Assembly: GCF_052113205.1 (NCBI RefSeq)
Contig: NZ_JBFRCU010000022.1
Span: 18,596 to 82,595 of the forward strand
DNA length: 64,000 nucleotides
DNA from: Inquilinus sp052113205
Lineage (GTDB): Bacteria; Pseudomonadota; Alphaproteobacteria; DSM-16000; Inquilinaceae
Reading direction: 5' to 3'
Below are positions 25,106 to 33,613 of this stretch, piece by piece. The notes beneath the pieces were generated by a model, which saw only the letters and a program-made list of their open reading frames with translations, was not told the DNA's origin and ran no database searches. Each line of letters starts with the position of its first letter. Position 1 is the stretch's first letter. A program made the position numbers and the translations under genes.

Positions 25106-26119
25106 TCAGAACGGCCAGGCCGCCGACACCGCATTCGACACCCCGCGCCGCAACGCCTGGATGCCGGTCTCGACATGGCGCGAGGGATGCACCCGGTTGG
25201 TCAGCAGGGTCCAGGCGTGGCCGCGCTCCAGGTCAAGCCACAGCGCCGTGCCGGTGAAGCCGGTGTGGCCGATCGTGTCGGGCGAGCACAGCGACCCGCC
25301 GGACCAGCCCTCGTGCCGCACCTGCCAGCCCAGGCCGTGCGGATGGTCCCCGACGCGCAGCATCTCGGCCACCGTGGCCGGGCGCAGCACCTCGCCCGCC
25401 AGGAAGGACCGGGCGAAATCCAGCACCGCGGCGGCACTGCCGAACAGCCCGGCATGGCCGGCCAGGCCGCCCAGGGCATAGGCGTTCTCGTCATGCACCT
25501 CGCCGCGCATCACCCGGCCGCGCCAGGTGCAGCGCTCGGTGGCCACAGCGCGGGCCGGGCCGGGGCTGGCGGCGAAGTCGCCGGGAGGCAGCAGGTCGCG
25601 CAGCGGCTTGTCCCGCAGCCGCTCGACCAGGATGCCCAGCAGCACGTAGTTGACGTCGGAATAGGTCTCGGGCCCCGCCGCCCAGTCCTTCTGCAGCACC
25701 AGCGCCTTCAGCGTCTCCGGGTCGCTGCCCCAGGTGTACAGCGGCTCCACCGCCGGCAGGCCGGACCGGTGGGACAGCAACTGCCGGATGGTGGCCTGCC
25801 GCACCCAGTGCTCGGGCTGGTACTGGCGCAGGTCGGGCAGGTGCAGCACCAGCGGGTCGGCCAGGTCGATCCGCCCCTGCTCGACCAGCCGCAGCACCTC
25901 GGTCGTCGTCAGGATCACCTTGGTCAGGCTGGCCAGGTCGAACAGCGCGTCTTCGGTCAGGGCCGCGCGCTCCGGCACCAGCGCGGCGTGGCCGCCGGAG
26001 CGGATCGTGCGGTCGCCGTCGCGGGTCACCAGCCCCAGCACGGCGCCGGGGATGCGGCCGGCATCGATCGCTTCATCGGCCAGGGCGAAGGCGGCATCGG
26101 CCGCGGCGGCGAGGGTCAT
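25106..26119 (-). CDS. serine hydrolase of the class C beta-lactamase family (possible AmiE/YbbE-like amidase)
   Basis: 337 residues with the three family motifs: SLTK (SxxK nucleophile and base), YSDVN (YxN) and HTG (GHTGFTG). No signal peptide is seen, so it is likely cytoplasmic, unlike true beta-lactamases. It follows anmK on the same strand, separated by a repeat element. In Bacillus a homologous protein (YbbE/AmiE) removes peptides from N-acetylmuramic acid and is encoded with other MurNAc-recovery genes. A similar amidase step is a reasonable inference, not shown by the sequence. Confidence 0.8.
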   Translation of the reverse strand: MTLAAAADAAFALADEAIDAGRIPGAVLGLVTRDGDRTIRSGGHAALVPERAALTEDALFDLASLTKVILTTTEVLRLVEQGRIDLADPLVLHLPDLRQYQPEHWVRQATIRQLLSHRSGLPAVEPLYTWGSDPETLKALVLQKDWAAGPETYSDVNYVLLGILVERLRDKPLRDLLPPGDFAASPGPARAVATERCTWRGRVMRGEVHDENAYALGGLAGHAGLFGSAAAVLDFARSFLAGEVLRPATVAEMLRVGDHPHGLGWQVRHEGWSGGSLCSPDTIGHTGFTGTALWLDLERGHAWTLLTNRVHPSRHVETGIQALRRGVSNAVSAAWPF

Positions 26120-26154
26120 TCGAGGGAGTCCAGGGCGAAACTGCTCACCCCTAT

Positions 26155-26248
26155 TGTCATGCCCGGGCTTGACCCGGGCATCCAGGGCTTTTTGACAAGT
26201 CCCGTCCGTATTGGCCCCTGGATCGCCGGGTCAAGCCCGGCGATGACA
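26155..26248. repeat. dispersed palindromic element, family B (copy 1)
   Basis: Ends TGTCAT and ATGACA with inner complementary blocks CCCGGGCTTGACCCGGG and CCGGGTCAAGCCCGG. The second copy is at 29042-29131, in the next operon. Both copies sit within gene clusters, here between anmK and the serine hydrolase. Confidence 0.85.
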
Positions 26249-26270
26249 GAAGTGAGTGCGCCGGGCTCCA

Positions 26271-27371
26271 TCACGCCGCCCGGCTCAGCGGCCGGTGCAG
26301 CACGCCGCCGGTCATCGGCCGGGGCACGCCGGTGGTGGTCGGCAGGCTCAGCGGCAGCCCGTCCAGCGAGCGCACGGCGAGGAAGGCGAAGGCCTGGGCC
26401 TCCAGCGCGTCGCCGTCCCAGCCCACCGCCTCGACCGGGTCGACCGGCACGCCGAGCGCCTGCCGCAGCCCGTTCATCAGTGTCGAGTTGTGCCGGCCGC
26501 CGCCGGTCACCAGCCAGCGCCCGGGCGCGGCAGCGAAGTGGCGGCGCGACGCGGCGACCGAGGCGACGGTGAAGGCGGCCAGGGTGGCGGCGCCGTCGGC
26601 CAGCGACAGCCCGTCCACCGCCGCCATCGGGAAGTCGTTGCGGTCCAGCGATTTCGGTGGCGGCGCGTCGAAATAAGGGTTGGCCAGCAGCGCCGAAAGA
26701 CGGTCCTGCGCCACCGTGCCCGAGGCGGCGATGCGGCCGTCCTCGTCGTAGCGCGCGCCGGTGTGGCGCTGCACCCAGTCGTCGATCATGGCGCTGGCCG
26801 GACCGGTGTCGAAGGCGGTGATGGCGCCCCCTTCGATCACCGTGACATTGCCGACCCCGCCGAGATTCAGCACCGCCAGCGGCCGCGGCAGGTCCTTGGC
26901 CAAAGCGGCGTGGTACAGCGGCGCGAAGGGCGCGCCCTGGCCGCCGGCGGCGACGTCGGCGGAGCGGAAATCGTTGACGCAGGGGATGCCCATCGCCGCT
27001 GCCAGCCGGGCGCCGTCGCCGAGCTGCCGGGTGAAGCGCCGCTCCGGCCGGTGCAGGATGGTCTGGCCGTGCATGCCGACCACGTCGACCNCCTCCGGCT
27101 TCAGCCCGGCCTCGTCCAGCAGGCGGCGCACCGCGGCGATGTTCAGGTCGGTGACCGCGGCGGCCAGCTCGTCCAGCGCCTCGTGCTCGGCCCGCGCCGG
27201 GTCGCGCGCCACCGCCAGCAAGGCGTCGCGCACCGCGTCGGTGTAGGGCGTGGTCGAGGCCGCGCCGCAGGCGAAGACGGTCTCGCCGTCGGTCTCGATC
27301 ACCGCCACGTCGACCCCGTCCATCGAGGTGCCGCTCATCAGGCCGATCGCGGTGCGCCGGGCTCCTGGCAT
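26271..27371 (-). CDS. anmK: anhydro-N-acetylmuramic acid kinase
   Basis: 366 residues. Opens with GLMSGTSMDGVDVA (ATP-binding loop of the family), then NLGGVGNVTVI, FDTGPASAMIDDW and TGGGRHNSTLM. AnmK phosphorylates and opens 1,6-anhydro-MurNAc from recycled cell wall, giving MurNAc-6-phosphate. The ATG at 27371 follows GAGGAGG. The frame extends to 27533 only by chance. The ambiguous base at 27091 makes residue 94 uncertain. It is divergent from a peptide-type ABC binding protein gene, supporting a cell-wall recycling cluster. Confidence 0.95.
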   Translation of the reverse strand: MPGARRTAIGLMSGTSMDGVDVAVIETDGETVFACGAASTTPYTDAVRDALLAVARDPARAEHEALDELAAAVTDLNIAAVRRLLDEAGLKPEXVDVVGMHGQTILHRPERRFTRQLGDGARLAAAMGIPCVNDFRSADVAAGGQGAPFAPLYHAALAKDLPRPLAVLNLGGVGNVTVIEGGAITAFDTGPASAMIDDWVQRHTGARYDEDGRIAASGTVAQDRLSALLANPYFDAPPPKSLDRNDFPMAAVDGLSLADGAATLAAFTVASVAASRRHFAAAPGRWLVTGGGRHNSTLMNGLRQALGVPVDPVEAVGWDGDALEAQAFAFLAVRSLDGLPLSLPTTTGVPRPMTGGVLHRPLSRAA

Positions 27372-27511
27372 GGTCTTCGCCTCCTCGCTCGATTCGTCTC
27401 CGACGATAGCGCCGAATCGGGCGGCGCGCGAAGCGGGGAAGGTTCCCAACGGCGTTGACCTCGTTCGGCGAACGCGCCTTACTGGCCGCAAATCGACAGG
27501 GGAGGCTGAAG

Positions 27512-29011
27512 ATGGGGCGGATGATTCGGGCATCGCTGGCGGCGGCCTTGGCGCTTATCGCGCCGATGGCCTGGGCGCAGACGCTGGAGGTCGCGACCGA
27601 CCAGTCGCCGGTCGGGCTGGACCCGCATGTCGCCACCTCCTTCGCCACGGTGCTGGTCAACGGTGCGGTCTATGAGGGCCTGACCTCGATCGACAAGGAC
27701 CTGAAGGTGGTGCCGGAGCTGGCCGAATCCTGGACCGTCTCACCCGACGGGCTGACCTATGTCTTCACCCTGCGCCAGGGTGCGAAGTTCCATGACGGGT
27801 CGCCGGTGACCCCGGCCGATGTCGCCGCCAGCTTCGCCCGGGTGCGCGACCCCAAGACCGGCTCGCCCTATGCCAGCCGCATCGACATGGTGAAGGAGGT
27901 CAAGCCGACCGGCGACCGCCAGGTGACGGTGACGCTGACCACGCCCTCGGCCCCCTTCCTCGCCAACCTGCCGCAGATCTCGATCGTGCCGGCCGCAGCC
28001 GCGACCGGCGGCATCGACCTGCAGCGCAAGACCGACGGCACCGGCCCGTTCACGCTGAAGGAATGGGTGCCCGACACCTATCTGCTGCTGGCGAAGGTGG
28101 ACGGCTATTGGGAGCCCGGGCTGCCGAAGCTCGACGCGGTCAAGATCAACATCGTGCCGGAGGCCTCGACCCGGCAGGTCGGCCTGTCCGGCGGCACCTA
28201 TCAGCTGCTGCCGAATGTCGACCCGGCCACGGCGGCGACGCTGCAGGGCACGCCCGGCGTCACCCTGCTGGAGACGACCGACCTGTCCTACACGCTGGTC
28301 GGCATGAACGTGTCGAAGCCGCCCTTCGACAACCCGAAGGTGCGCGAGGCGCTGAACACCGCGATCGACCGGTCGCAGATCGTCGAGGCCGCCTATTTCG
28401 GCAAGGGGCAGCCCGGCGGGCCGTTGTCGCCCGCGCTGAAAGACTGGGCGCTGCCGGTCTCGGACTTTCCCTGCTACGCCGCCGATCCGGAGAAGGCGAA
28501 GGCGCTGCTGGCCGAGGCCGGCGTCACCCTGCCGCTGAAGGCGGAGCTGAAGGTGCTGGGCTCGAACCAGCTGGTGGTCGACGTCTCCCAGGTGGTGCAG
28601 GCCCAGCTCAACGCCGCCGGCTTCGAGGTGGCGCTGAACGTGCAGGAGCAGGGCACCTTCATCCAGGACTGGCGCAACTCCAACTTCCAGCTCTTCGCCT
28701 CGATCAACGGCGGCGTCGCCGACCCGGACGGCTACCTGTTCCGCACCTTCCGCACCGGCGGCTCGACCAACGTGTTCAAGTACTCCGATGCCGAGGTCGA
28801 CAAGCTGCTGGATGAGGGGCGGACGACGCTGGACCCGGCCAAGCGCAAGGCGATCTACGCCGACCTGCAGAAGCGCCTGGCCTGCGACGGACCGATCGCG
28901 CATCTGGCCTTCGGCCAGCTGTTCACCGCGGTGCGCGACGGCGTCACCGGCTACGAAATCACCGGCAACCGCTCCACCCGCTCGCTGCGGCAGACGGCGC
29001 TGGAGAAGTGA
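27512..29011 (+). CDS. ABC transporter substrate-binding protein, peptide/opine type (SBP_bac_5)
   Basis: 499 residues with a signal peptide ending AWAQ. The mature part follows the DppA/OppA pattern (GLDPHVATSFATVLVNGAVYEGL, LAESWTVSPDGLTYVFTLRQGAKFHDG). The ATG at 27512 follows GGGGAGGCTGAAG. It is divergent from anmK (140 bases), so a muropeptide or other wall-derived ligand is plausible. Any di- or oligopeptide remains possible. Two permease genes follow after a repeat element. Confidence 0.9.
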   Translation: MGRMIRASLAAALALIAPMAWAQTLEVATDQSPVGLDPHVATSFATVLVNGAVYEGLTSIDKDLKVVPELAESWTVSPDGLTYVFTLRQGAKFHDGSPVTPADVAASFARVRDPKTGSPYASRIDMVKEVKPTGDRQVTVTLTTPSAPFLANLPQISIVPAAAATGGIDLQRKTDGTGPFTLKEWVPDTYLLLAKVDGYWEPGLPKLDAVKINIVPEASTRQVGLSGGTYQLLPNVDPATAATLQGTPGVTLLETTDLSYTLVGMNVSKPPFDNPKVREALNTAIDRSQIVEAAYFGKGQPGGPLSPALKDWALPVSDFPCYAADPEKAKALLAEAGVTLPLKAELKVLGSNQLVVDVSQVVQAQLNAAGFEVALNVQEQGTFIQDWRNSNFQLFASINGGVADPDGYLFRTFRTGGSTNVFKYSDAEVDKLLDEGRTTLDPAKRKAIYADLQKRLACDGPIAHLAFGQLFTAVRDGVTGYEITGNRSTRSLRQTALEK

Positions 29012-29041
29012 GGATGCACGGCGCTGCTCCCGTCTCTTTCC

Positions 29042-29131
29042 TGTCATCCTCGGGCTTGACCCGAGGATCCAGGGGCGGCTGGAGCGGCTCTCTGTGGCCC
29101 CTGGATTGCCGGGTCAAGCCCGGCAATGACA
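29042..29131. repeat. dispersed palindromic element, family B (copy 2)
   Basis: Ends TGTCAT and ATGACA, inner blocks CGGGCTTGACCCG and CCGGGTCAAGCCCGG. It lies in the gap between the binding protein and permease genes, where a 3' stem could favour the more abundant binding-protein message. Confidence 0.85.
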
Positions 29132-29168
29132 GGGAAAAAATGCCCTGCCATCGTCCTGGTGAGGCGCC

Positions 29169-30119
29169 ATGGCCCGTTTCCTGACCGGGCGGCTGCTCGA
29201 CCTGCTGGTGGTGCTGTTCGGAGTCTCGGTCGTCGCCTTCCTGATGATCCGGCTGATCCCGGGCGACGCGGTGCAGATCATGCTCGGCGCCAACAGCGAG
29301 GTGACGCCGGACCGGATCGAGGCGCTGCGCCAGCGCCTCGGCCTCGACCAGCCGCTGGTGACCCAGTATCTCGCCTGGCTCGGCGGCCTGCTGACCGGCG
29401 ATCTCGGCACCAGCCTGTGGACCGGCCGGCCGGTCCTGGAGGAGATCACGGCCCGGATCGGCGTCACCATCGAGGTCACGCTGCTGGCGCTGGCCGTCTC
29501 GGTGGCGCTGGCGGTGCCGGCCGGCTGCCTGATGGCGTATTTCCGCAACTCCGCCCGCGACTACCTGGTGCGGGTGGTCACCATCGCCGGCGTCACCGTG
29601 CCGTCCTTCTGGCTCGGGGCCCTGCTGATCTACCTGTTCCACGGCGTGTTCCCGGCCTTCCCGGCGATCGGCTTCGTGGCGCTGGCCGACGACCCGGTCG
29701 GCAACCTGCAGCGCATGCTGCTGCCGACCATCGCCCTGGCCGTGCCGGTGCTGGCGTCGCTGTCGCGCATCGTCCGCTCGGCCATGCTCGACGCGCTGGG
29801 GCAGGACTACATCCGCACCGCCCGGGCCAAGGGGGTCAGTGAGCGGGCGGTGGTGTTCGACCACGCCTTCCGCAACGCCATGATCCCCTTCGTCACCGCG
29901 CTCGGCATCTCCGCCGGCTATCTGTTCGGCGGCGCCATCGTGGTCGAGCAGGTCTTCGCCCTGCCGGGCCTCGGCCGGCTGATGCTGGGCGCGATCGCGG
30001 AGCGCAACTACCCGCTGATCCAGGCGGCGATCCTGCTGGTCACCGCCGGATTCGTGGTCGTGAACTTCGTCACCGACATGCTTTACGCCGCGCTCGACCC
30101 GCGGATCGGCCTGCGATGA
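29169..30119 (+). CDS. ABC transporter permease, DppB/OppB type
   Basis: 316 residues: an N-terminal segment with VVAFLMIRLIPGDAV, six membrane helices and the EAA loop (YIRTARAKGVSERAVVFDHAFRNAM). It overlaps the next gene by four bases. It is the B-type partner in the peptide importer. Confidence 0.92.
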   Translation: MARFLTGRLLDLLVVLFGVSVVAFLMIRLIPGDAVQIMLGANSEVTPDRIEALRQRLGLDQPLVTQYLAWLGGLLTGDLGTSLWTGRPVLEEITARIGVTIEVTLLALAVSVALAVPAGCLMAYFRNSARDYLVRVVTIAGVTVPSFWLGALLIYLFHGVFPAFPAIGFVALADDPVGNLQRMLLPTIALAVPVLASLSRIVRSAMLDALGQDYIRTARAKGVSERAVVFDHAFRNAMIPFVTALGISAGYLFGGAIVVEQVFALPGLGRLMLGAIAERNYPLIQAAILLVTAGFVVVNFVTDMLYAALDPRIGLR

Positions 30120-30982
30120 CGGCACCCCTCCCGGAAACCCTGGCGCCGCCGTCGCGCCGCCGCATCCCGGCGCCGCGGCACCCGCTGGTCTGGATCGGCG
30201 GGGCGCTGGTGCTGCTGCAGGTCGGGGCGGCGCTGCTGGCGCCCTGGCTCGCGCCGGACGACCCGCTGGCCCAGCATGTGATCCGGCGGATGAAGCCACC
30301 CAGCGCCGCGGCCTGGCTCGGCACCGACCAGTTCGGGCGGGACGTGCTGTCGCGCATCCTCTACGGCTACCGCGCCTCGCTCGCCGCCTCGGCCAGCGCG
30401 GTGCTGCTGGCGCTGCTGGTCGGCGGCACCCTGGGCGTGGCCGCGGCCTTGCGTGGCGGCTGGCTCGACCGCGCCGGCATGCGGCTGATGGACATCCTGT
30501 TCGCCTTCCCGATCATCCTGCTGGCGATCGGCATCGTCGCCGTGCTGGGGCCGGGGGCGACCACCACGGCGCTGGCGATCGGCGTGGTCTACATCCCGGT
30601 CTTCGCCCGCCTCTTGCGCGGGCCGGCCCTGGTGGTGGCCGGCAGCCAGTACGTGCTCGGCGCCCGCGCCATCGGGGCGGGGGAGGGGCGGGTGCTGTGG
30701 CGCCACGTGCTGCCCAACCTGGCCAGCGTCATCCTGGTGCAGGCCAGCCTGGCCCTGTCCACCGCGATCCTGGTCGAGGCCTCGCTGTCCTTCCTGGGCC
30801 TCGGCACCCAGCCGCCGACGCCGTCGCTCGGCCGCATGCTGGCCGAGGCGCGGAGCTACCTGCTGCTGTCGCCCTGGGATTCGATCTTCTCCGGCCTTGC
30901 CATCCTGTTGGCGTCTTTCGGCTTCAACCTGCTGGGCGACGGGTTGCGCGACGCGCTCGATCCCAGGCTGCGGGGCAGTTGA
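30116..30982 (+). CDS. ABC transporter permease, DppC/OppC type
   Basis: 288 residues with the DppC-type N-terminal part (APDDPLAQHVIRRMKPPSAAAWLGTDQFGRD) and six helices, EAA loop near VLGARAIGAGEGRVLWRHVLPN. No ATPase genes (DppD/F type) follow. The next gene is an acetyltransferase, so the importer must borrow ATPases encoded elsewhere. Confidence 0.92.
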   Translation: MTAPLPETLAPPSRRRIPAPRHPLVWIGGALVLLQVGAALLAPWLAPDDPLAQHVIRRMKPPSAAAWLGTDQFGRDVLSRILYGYRASLAASASAVLLALLVGGTLGVAAALRGGWLDRAGMRLMDILFAFPIILLAIGIVAVLGPGATTTALAIGVVYIPVFARLLRGPALVVAGSQYVLGARAIGAGEGRVLWRHVLPNLASVILVQASLALSTAILVEASLSFLGLGTQPPTPSLGRMLAEARSYLLLSPWDSIFSGLAILLASFGFNLLGDGLRDALDPRLRGS

Positions 30983-30984
30983 CG

Positions 30985-31458
30985 ATGGGTGACATCAGGA
31001 CGATGGCGGCGGTGACGGTCCGGCCGCCGGCGGCGGCGGACCTGCCGGCCGTGGCGCAGGTCGCCTGGCGCAGCACCCGCGCCGCCTTCGAGCACATCCT
31101 CCCGGCCGCGATCCTGGACCGCAAGCGGCCGGAGGATTTCGCCCGCCGCTTCGCCGCCCGGCTGCCCGACCTGCGTATCGCGGTCGACACCAAGGGCACG
31201 CCGCTCGGCTTCTCGCTGATGACCGGGTCGCATCTCGACATGCTGTTCGTCGACCCGGCGGCGCAGGGCCGGTCGGCCGGCACCGTCCTCCTGGCCGACG
31301 CCGTGGCGCGCGGGTGCCGGACGCTGGAGAGCTTCGCCCACAACCGGCTCGCCCGCGGCTTCTACGAGGCCCGCGGCTTCCGCCTCTGCCGCTCCTACCG
31401 CAGGCTGTATGAGGGCATCGAGATGCCCTTCGTGCTCTACGCCCTGGCCGAGGGATGA
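30985..31458 (+). CDS. GNAT-family N-acetyltransferase
   Basis: 157 residues. The fold is shown by VRPPAAADLPAVAQVAW, the acetyl-CoA loop region LFVDPAAQGRSAGTVLLADA (a variant of Q/R-x-x-G-x-G/A) and the FAHNRLARGFYEARGFRL end typical of GNAT enzymes. It starts two bases after the permease stop (ATG 30985; 31003 also possible), so it is cotranscribed with the importer. The acetyl acceptor is unknown. Confidence 0.82.
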   Translation: MGDIRTMAAVTVRPPAAADLPAVAQVAWRSTRAAFEHILPAAILDRKRPEDFARRFAARLPDLRIAVDTKGTPLGFSLMTGSHLDMLFVDPAAQGRSAGTVLLADAVARGCRTLESFAHNRLARGFYEARGFRLCRSYRRLYEGIEMPFVLYALAEG

Positions 31459-31512
31459 CGGGCAGCGTTGCCGGAAACGCATTGCCCGATCGTCGTTTTG
31501 CCGATAAGTCTT

Positions 31513-31539
31513 GGGGCCGTCGTCCTCCCGGGCGGCCCC
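31513..31539 (+). promoter_or_regulatory. hairpin abutting the SAM-II aptamer
   Basis: GGGGCCG at 31513-31519 pairs with CGGCCCC at 31533-31539. Its last base is the first base of the aptamer P1 stem, so the two helices touch and compete for one base. It may be the 3' end of the preceding operon or part of the control element. Confidence 0.4.
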
Positions 31540-31592
31540 GTGGTGATTTGAGCCGACCGGCTTGCGGCCACGTTAAACTCCGCTAAAAGGTC
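31536..31592 (+). promoter_or_regulatory. SAM-II riboswitch aptamer
   Basis: The core CGTGGTGATTTGAGCCG, then GCTTGCGGCCACGTTAAAC and CGCTAAAAGG, matches the SAM-II class as I know it from alphaproteobacterial metA/metX/metZ leaders. P1 is CGTGG (31539-31543) with CCACG (31568-31572). The loop bases can pair with the downstream CCGCT to form the class H-type pseudoknot. SAM-II binds S-adenosylmethionine and turns off methionine synthesis genes. The next gene is metZ, which fits. Confidence 0.9.
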
Positions 31593-31619
31593 GGTTGCGC
31601 GCAGGTCCCGCACGCACCG

Positions 31620-31641
31620 CCTCCCGGTCGGGTCGAGGAGG
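31620..31641 (+). promoter_or_regulatory. possible ribosome-site-sequestering hairpin of metZ
   Basis: CCTCC at 31620-31624 can pair with GGAGG at 31637-31641, the ribosome binding site of metZ. This lies 28 bases after the aptamer and could be its expression platform. Pairing was judged by eye only. Confidence 0.35.
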
Positions 31642-31649
31642 AGGTCGAG

Positions 31650-32858
31650 ATGGATCGATACGAAGCCCCCAGCGAAGACGAATTCGGCCCCGAGACCGTG
31701 CTGGTCCGCGGCGGCACGCGACGAACGCCCTATGGCGAGACCTCCGAGGCGATCTTCCTGACCTCGGGCTTCGTCTATGACAGCGCGGCTGCGGCCGAGG
31801 CGCGCTTCACCGGCGACGATCCCGGCTTCGTCTATTCCCGCTACGGCAACCCGACGCTGGAGGTGCTGGAGACGCGCCTGGCCCTGCTGGAAGGGGCGGA
31901 GGGCTGTCACGTCACCGCCAGCGGCATGTCGGGGGTGTTCACCGCCCTGTTCTGCCATCTGCGCGGCGGCGACCATGTCGTGGCCAGCCGGGCGCTGTTC
32001 GGCTCCTGCTTCTTCATCCTCAACGTCATCCTGCCGCGCTACGGCATCACCACCACCTTCGTCGACGGCGCCGACCTCGCGGCCTGGGAGGCGGCGATGC
32101 GGCCGAACACCCGGGCGGTGTTCCTGGAGACGCCGGCCAACCCGACGCTCGATCTGGTCGACGTCGCCGCGGTGGCGAAGATCGCCCATGCCGCCGGCGC
32201 CAAGGTGTTCATCGACAACGTCTTTGCCACCCCGCTGGGACAGAAGCCGCTCGAGCTCGGCGCCGATGTGGTGATCTACTCCGCCACCAAGCACATCGAC
32301 GGCCAGGGCCGGGTGCTGGGCGGCGCGGTCCTCGCCGACAAGAAGTTCCTGACCGACGACTTCCTGCCCTATTACCGGCACACCGGCCCGGCGCTGTCGC
32401 CGTTCAACGCCTGGGTGCTGGTGAAGGGGCTGGAGACGCTCGGGCTGCGGGTCGAGCGCCAGGTCGCCAGCGCCCACCGCCTGGCCCGGCTGGTCGAGGC
32501 GCATCCGGCCGCCCGTTCGGTGCGCTACCCTTGGCTGGAAAGCCATCCGCATCACGAACTGGCGAAGCGCCAGATGAAGAACGGCGGGACGCTGGTCTCC
32601 CTGGACCTCGGCAGCAAGGCGGCGGCCTTCGCCTTTCTCGACGCGCTGCAGCTGGTCGATATCTCGAACAATCTCGGCGACACCAAGTCGCTCGCCACCC
32701 ACCCGACCACCACCACCCACCGGGCGATGGAGGCGGCGGACCGCGCCGCCATGGGCATCACCGACGGGCTGGTGCGGCTGTCGATCGGCCTCGAGGGCAT
32801 CGAGGACCTGGAGCGCGACCTGTCCCGTGCCTTGGACGCGGCGAAGCACGCCGGCTGA
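31650..32858 (+). CDS. metZ: O-succinylhomoserine sulfhydrylase
   Basis: 402 residues of the Cys/Met-metabolism PLP family. The Schiff-base lysine is K214 (SATKHIDGQG), with YSRYGNPTLEVLE and SGMSGVFTALF upstream. Converts O-succinylhomoserine and sulfide to homocysteine. The HIDGQGRVLGG sequence after the lysine and the SAM-II leader are typical of MetZ. GAGGAGG precedes the ATG. No metX or metA lies in the window. Confidence 0.92.
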   Translation: MDRYEAPSEDEFGPETVLVRGGTRRTPYGETSEAIFLTSGFVYDSAAAAEARFTGDDPGFVYSRYGNPTLEVLETRLALLEGAEGCHVTASGMSGVFTALFCHLRGGDHVVASRALFGSCFFILNVILPRYGITTTFVDGADLAAWEAAMRPNTRAVFLETPANPTLDLVDVAAVAKIAHAAGAKVFIDNVFATPLGQKPLELGADVVIYSATKHIDGQGRVLGGAVLADKKFLTDDFLPYYRHTGPALSPFNAWVLVKGLETLGLRVERQVASAHRLARLVEAHPAARSVRYPWLESHPHHELAKRQMKNGGTLVSLDLGSKAAAFAFLDALQLVDISNNLGDTKSLATHPTTTTHRAMEAADRAAMGITDGLVRLSIGLEGIEDLERDLSRALDAAKHAG

Positions 32859-32964
32859 CGGTATGGGGGTGAGGCACGGCGCCGCGCCCCGCTCATCCGG
32901 CGACCGGATTCCGGCTCTGCCGCGTTGAGGCGGACGAAGGGGGATCTCGATCCCTGGAGTTCGC

Positions 32965-33369
32965 ATGATGAGATGGAAGCTCGCCTTGGCCGCGATGGCC
33001 GGGCTGGCGCTGACGGCCCTGACGGCGACGGCCGCCGATGCCGCGCCGGGCTACACCACCGCCCCGGCCCGGCTGCGCGCCGGTCCGGGCGCCGACTACC
33101 CGACGGTGGCGCGGCTGCGGCCGGGCGTGCCGGTGCAGATCTTCGGCTGCGTCGATGGCTGGGCCTGGTGCGACATCGGCGTCGGCCCCGACCGCGGCTG
33201 GGCGAATGGCCGCTTCCTGGCGGCGGATGTGCAGCATCGCCGCCGGGTCATCGTCGAGGCCGCGCCGGTGATCGGCGTGCCGGTGATCCGGTTCGACGCC
33301 GGCCCCTACTGGGACAACTATTATCGCGGCCGGCCCTGGTACCACGACCGCGGCCGCTGGGCGCATTAA
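32965..33369 (+). CDS. exported bacterial SH3 domain protein
   Basis: 134 residues: a signal peptide ending AADAAPG, one bacterial SH3 domain (ARLRAGPGADYPTVARLRPGVPVQIFGCVDGWAWCDI, with a pair of cysteines), then a short Tyr/Trp/Arg-rich tail (YWDNYYRGRPWYHDRGRW). Such proteins usually contact peptidoglycan. GGAG precedes the ATG pair at 32965/32968. Not linked to a pathway by its neighbours. Confidence 0.82.
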   Translation: MMRWKLALAAMAGLALTALTATAADAAPGYTTAPARLRAGPGADYPTVARLRPGVPVQIFGCVDGWAWCDIGVGPDRGWANGRFLAADVQHRRRVIVEAAPVIGVPVIRFDAGPYWDNYYRGRPWYHDRGRWAH

Positions 33370-33403
33370 GCCGGATCGGAAGTCCGGTCGTCCTGCGGAG
33401 TTG

Positions 33404-33537
33404 TTGCCTCTCCCGTTTACGGGAGAGGTCGGAGACGCGGAGCGGCTCCGGGTGAGGGCTCTTTGTCGAGGCCCGGGCCAGCCCTCACCCGGTCGTCCTG
33501 CCGACGCCCGACCTCTCCCGCCAGGCGGGAGAGGCAA
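33404..33537. repeat. family A palindromic element pair
   Basis: TTGCCTCTCCCG at 33404 and its complement ending at 33537 form the outer arms. Each half has its own hairpin (CTCTCCCGTTTACGGGAGAG; CTCTCCCGCCAGGCGGGAGA). It lies between the convergent SH3 and RND genes and is followed by GGGCGGCTCC...GGAGCCGCCC (33590-33611), a further perfect stem and likely terminator of the RND operon. Confidence 0.85.
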
Positions 33538-33589
33538 TCGGTGTGCTTGAGCCGAAGTAGTTGCGTTCTGGCAGCCAAAGTGAAAGGGC

Positions 33590-33611
33590 GGCTCCCGCAG
33601 GAGCCGCCCTG
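33590..33611. terminator. terminator hairpin of the RND efflux operon
   Basis: GGGCGGCTCC and GGAGCCGCCC are perfect 10-base arms around a very short loop, followed on the plus strand by TGTTTCATT and on the minus strand by TTTCACTTTGG. It is located two bases beyond the stop of the RND permease gene. The T-rich flank on the minus strand makes it a good intrinsic terminator. Confidence 0.65.
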
Positions 33612-33613
33612 TT

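Noticed and set aside
25106..26119. Calling the serine hydrolase a beta-lactamase resistance gene
   Set aside because: No export signal, and the neighbourhood is cell-wall recycling. The fold motifs alone do not show beta-lactam hydrolysis.
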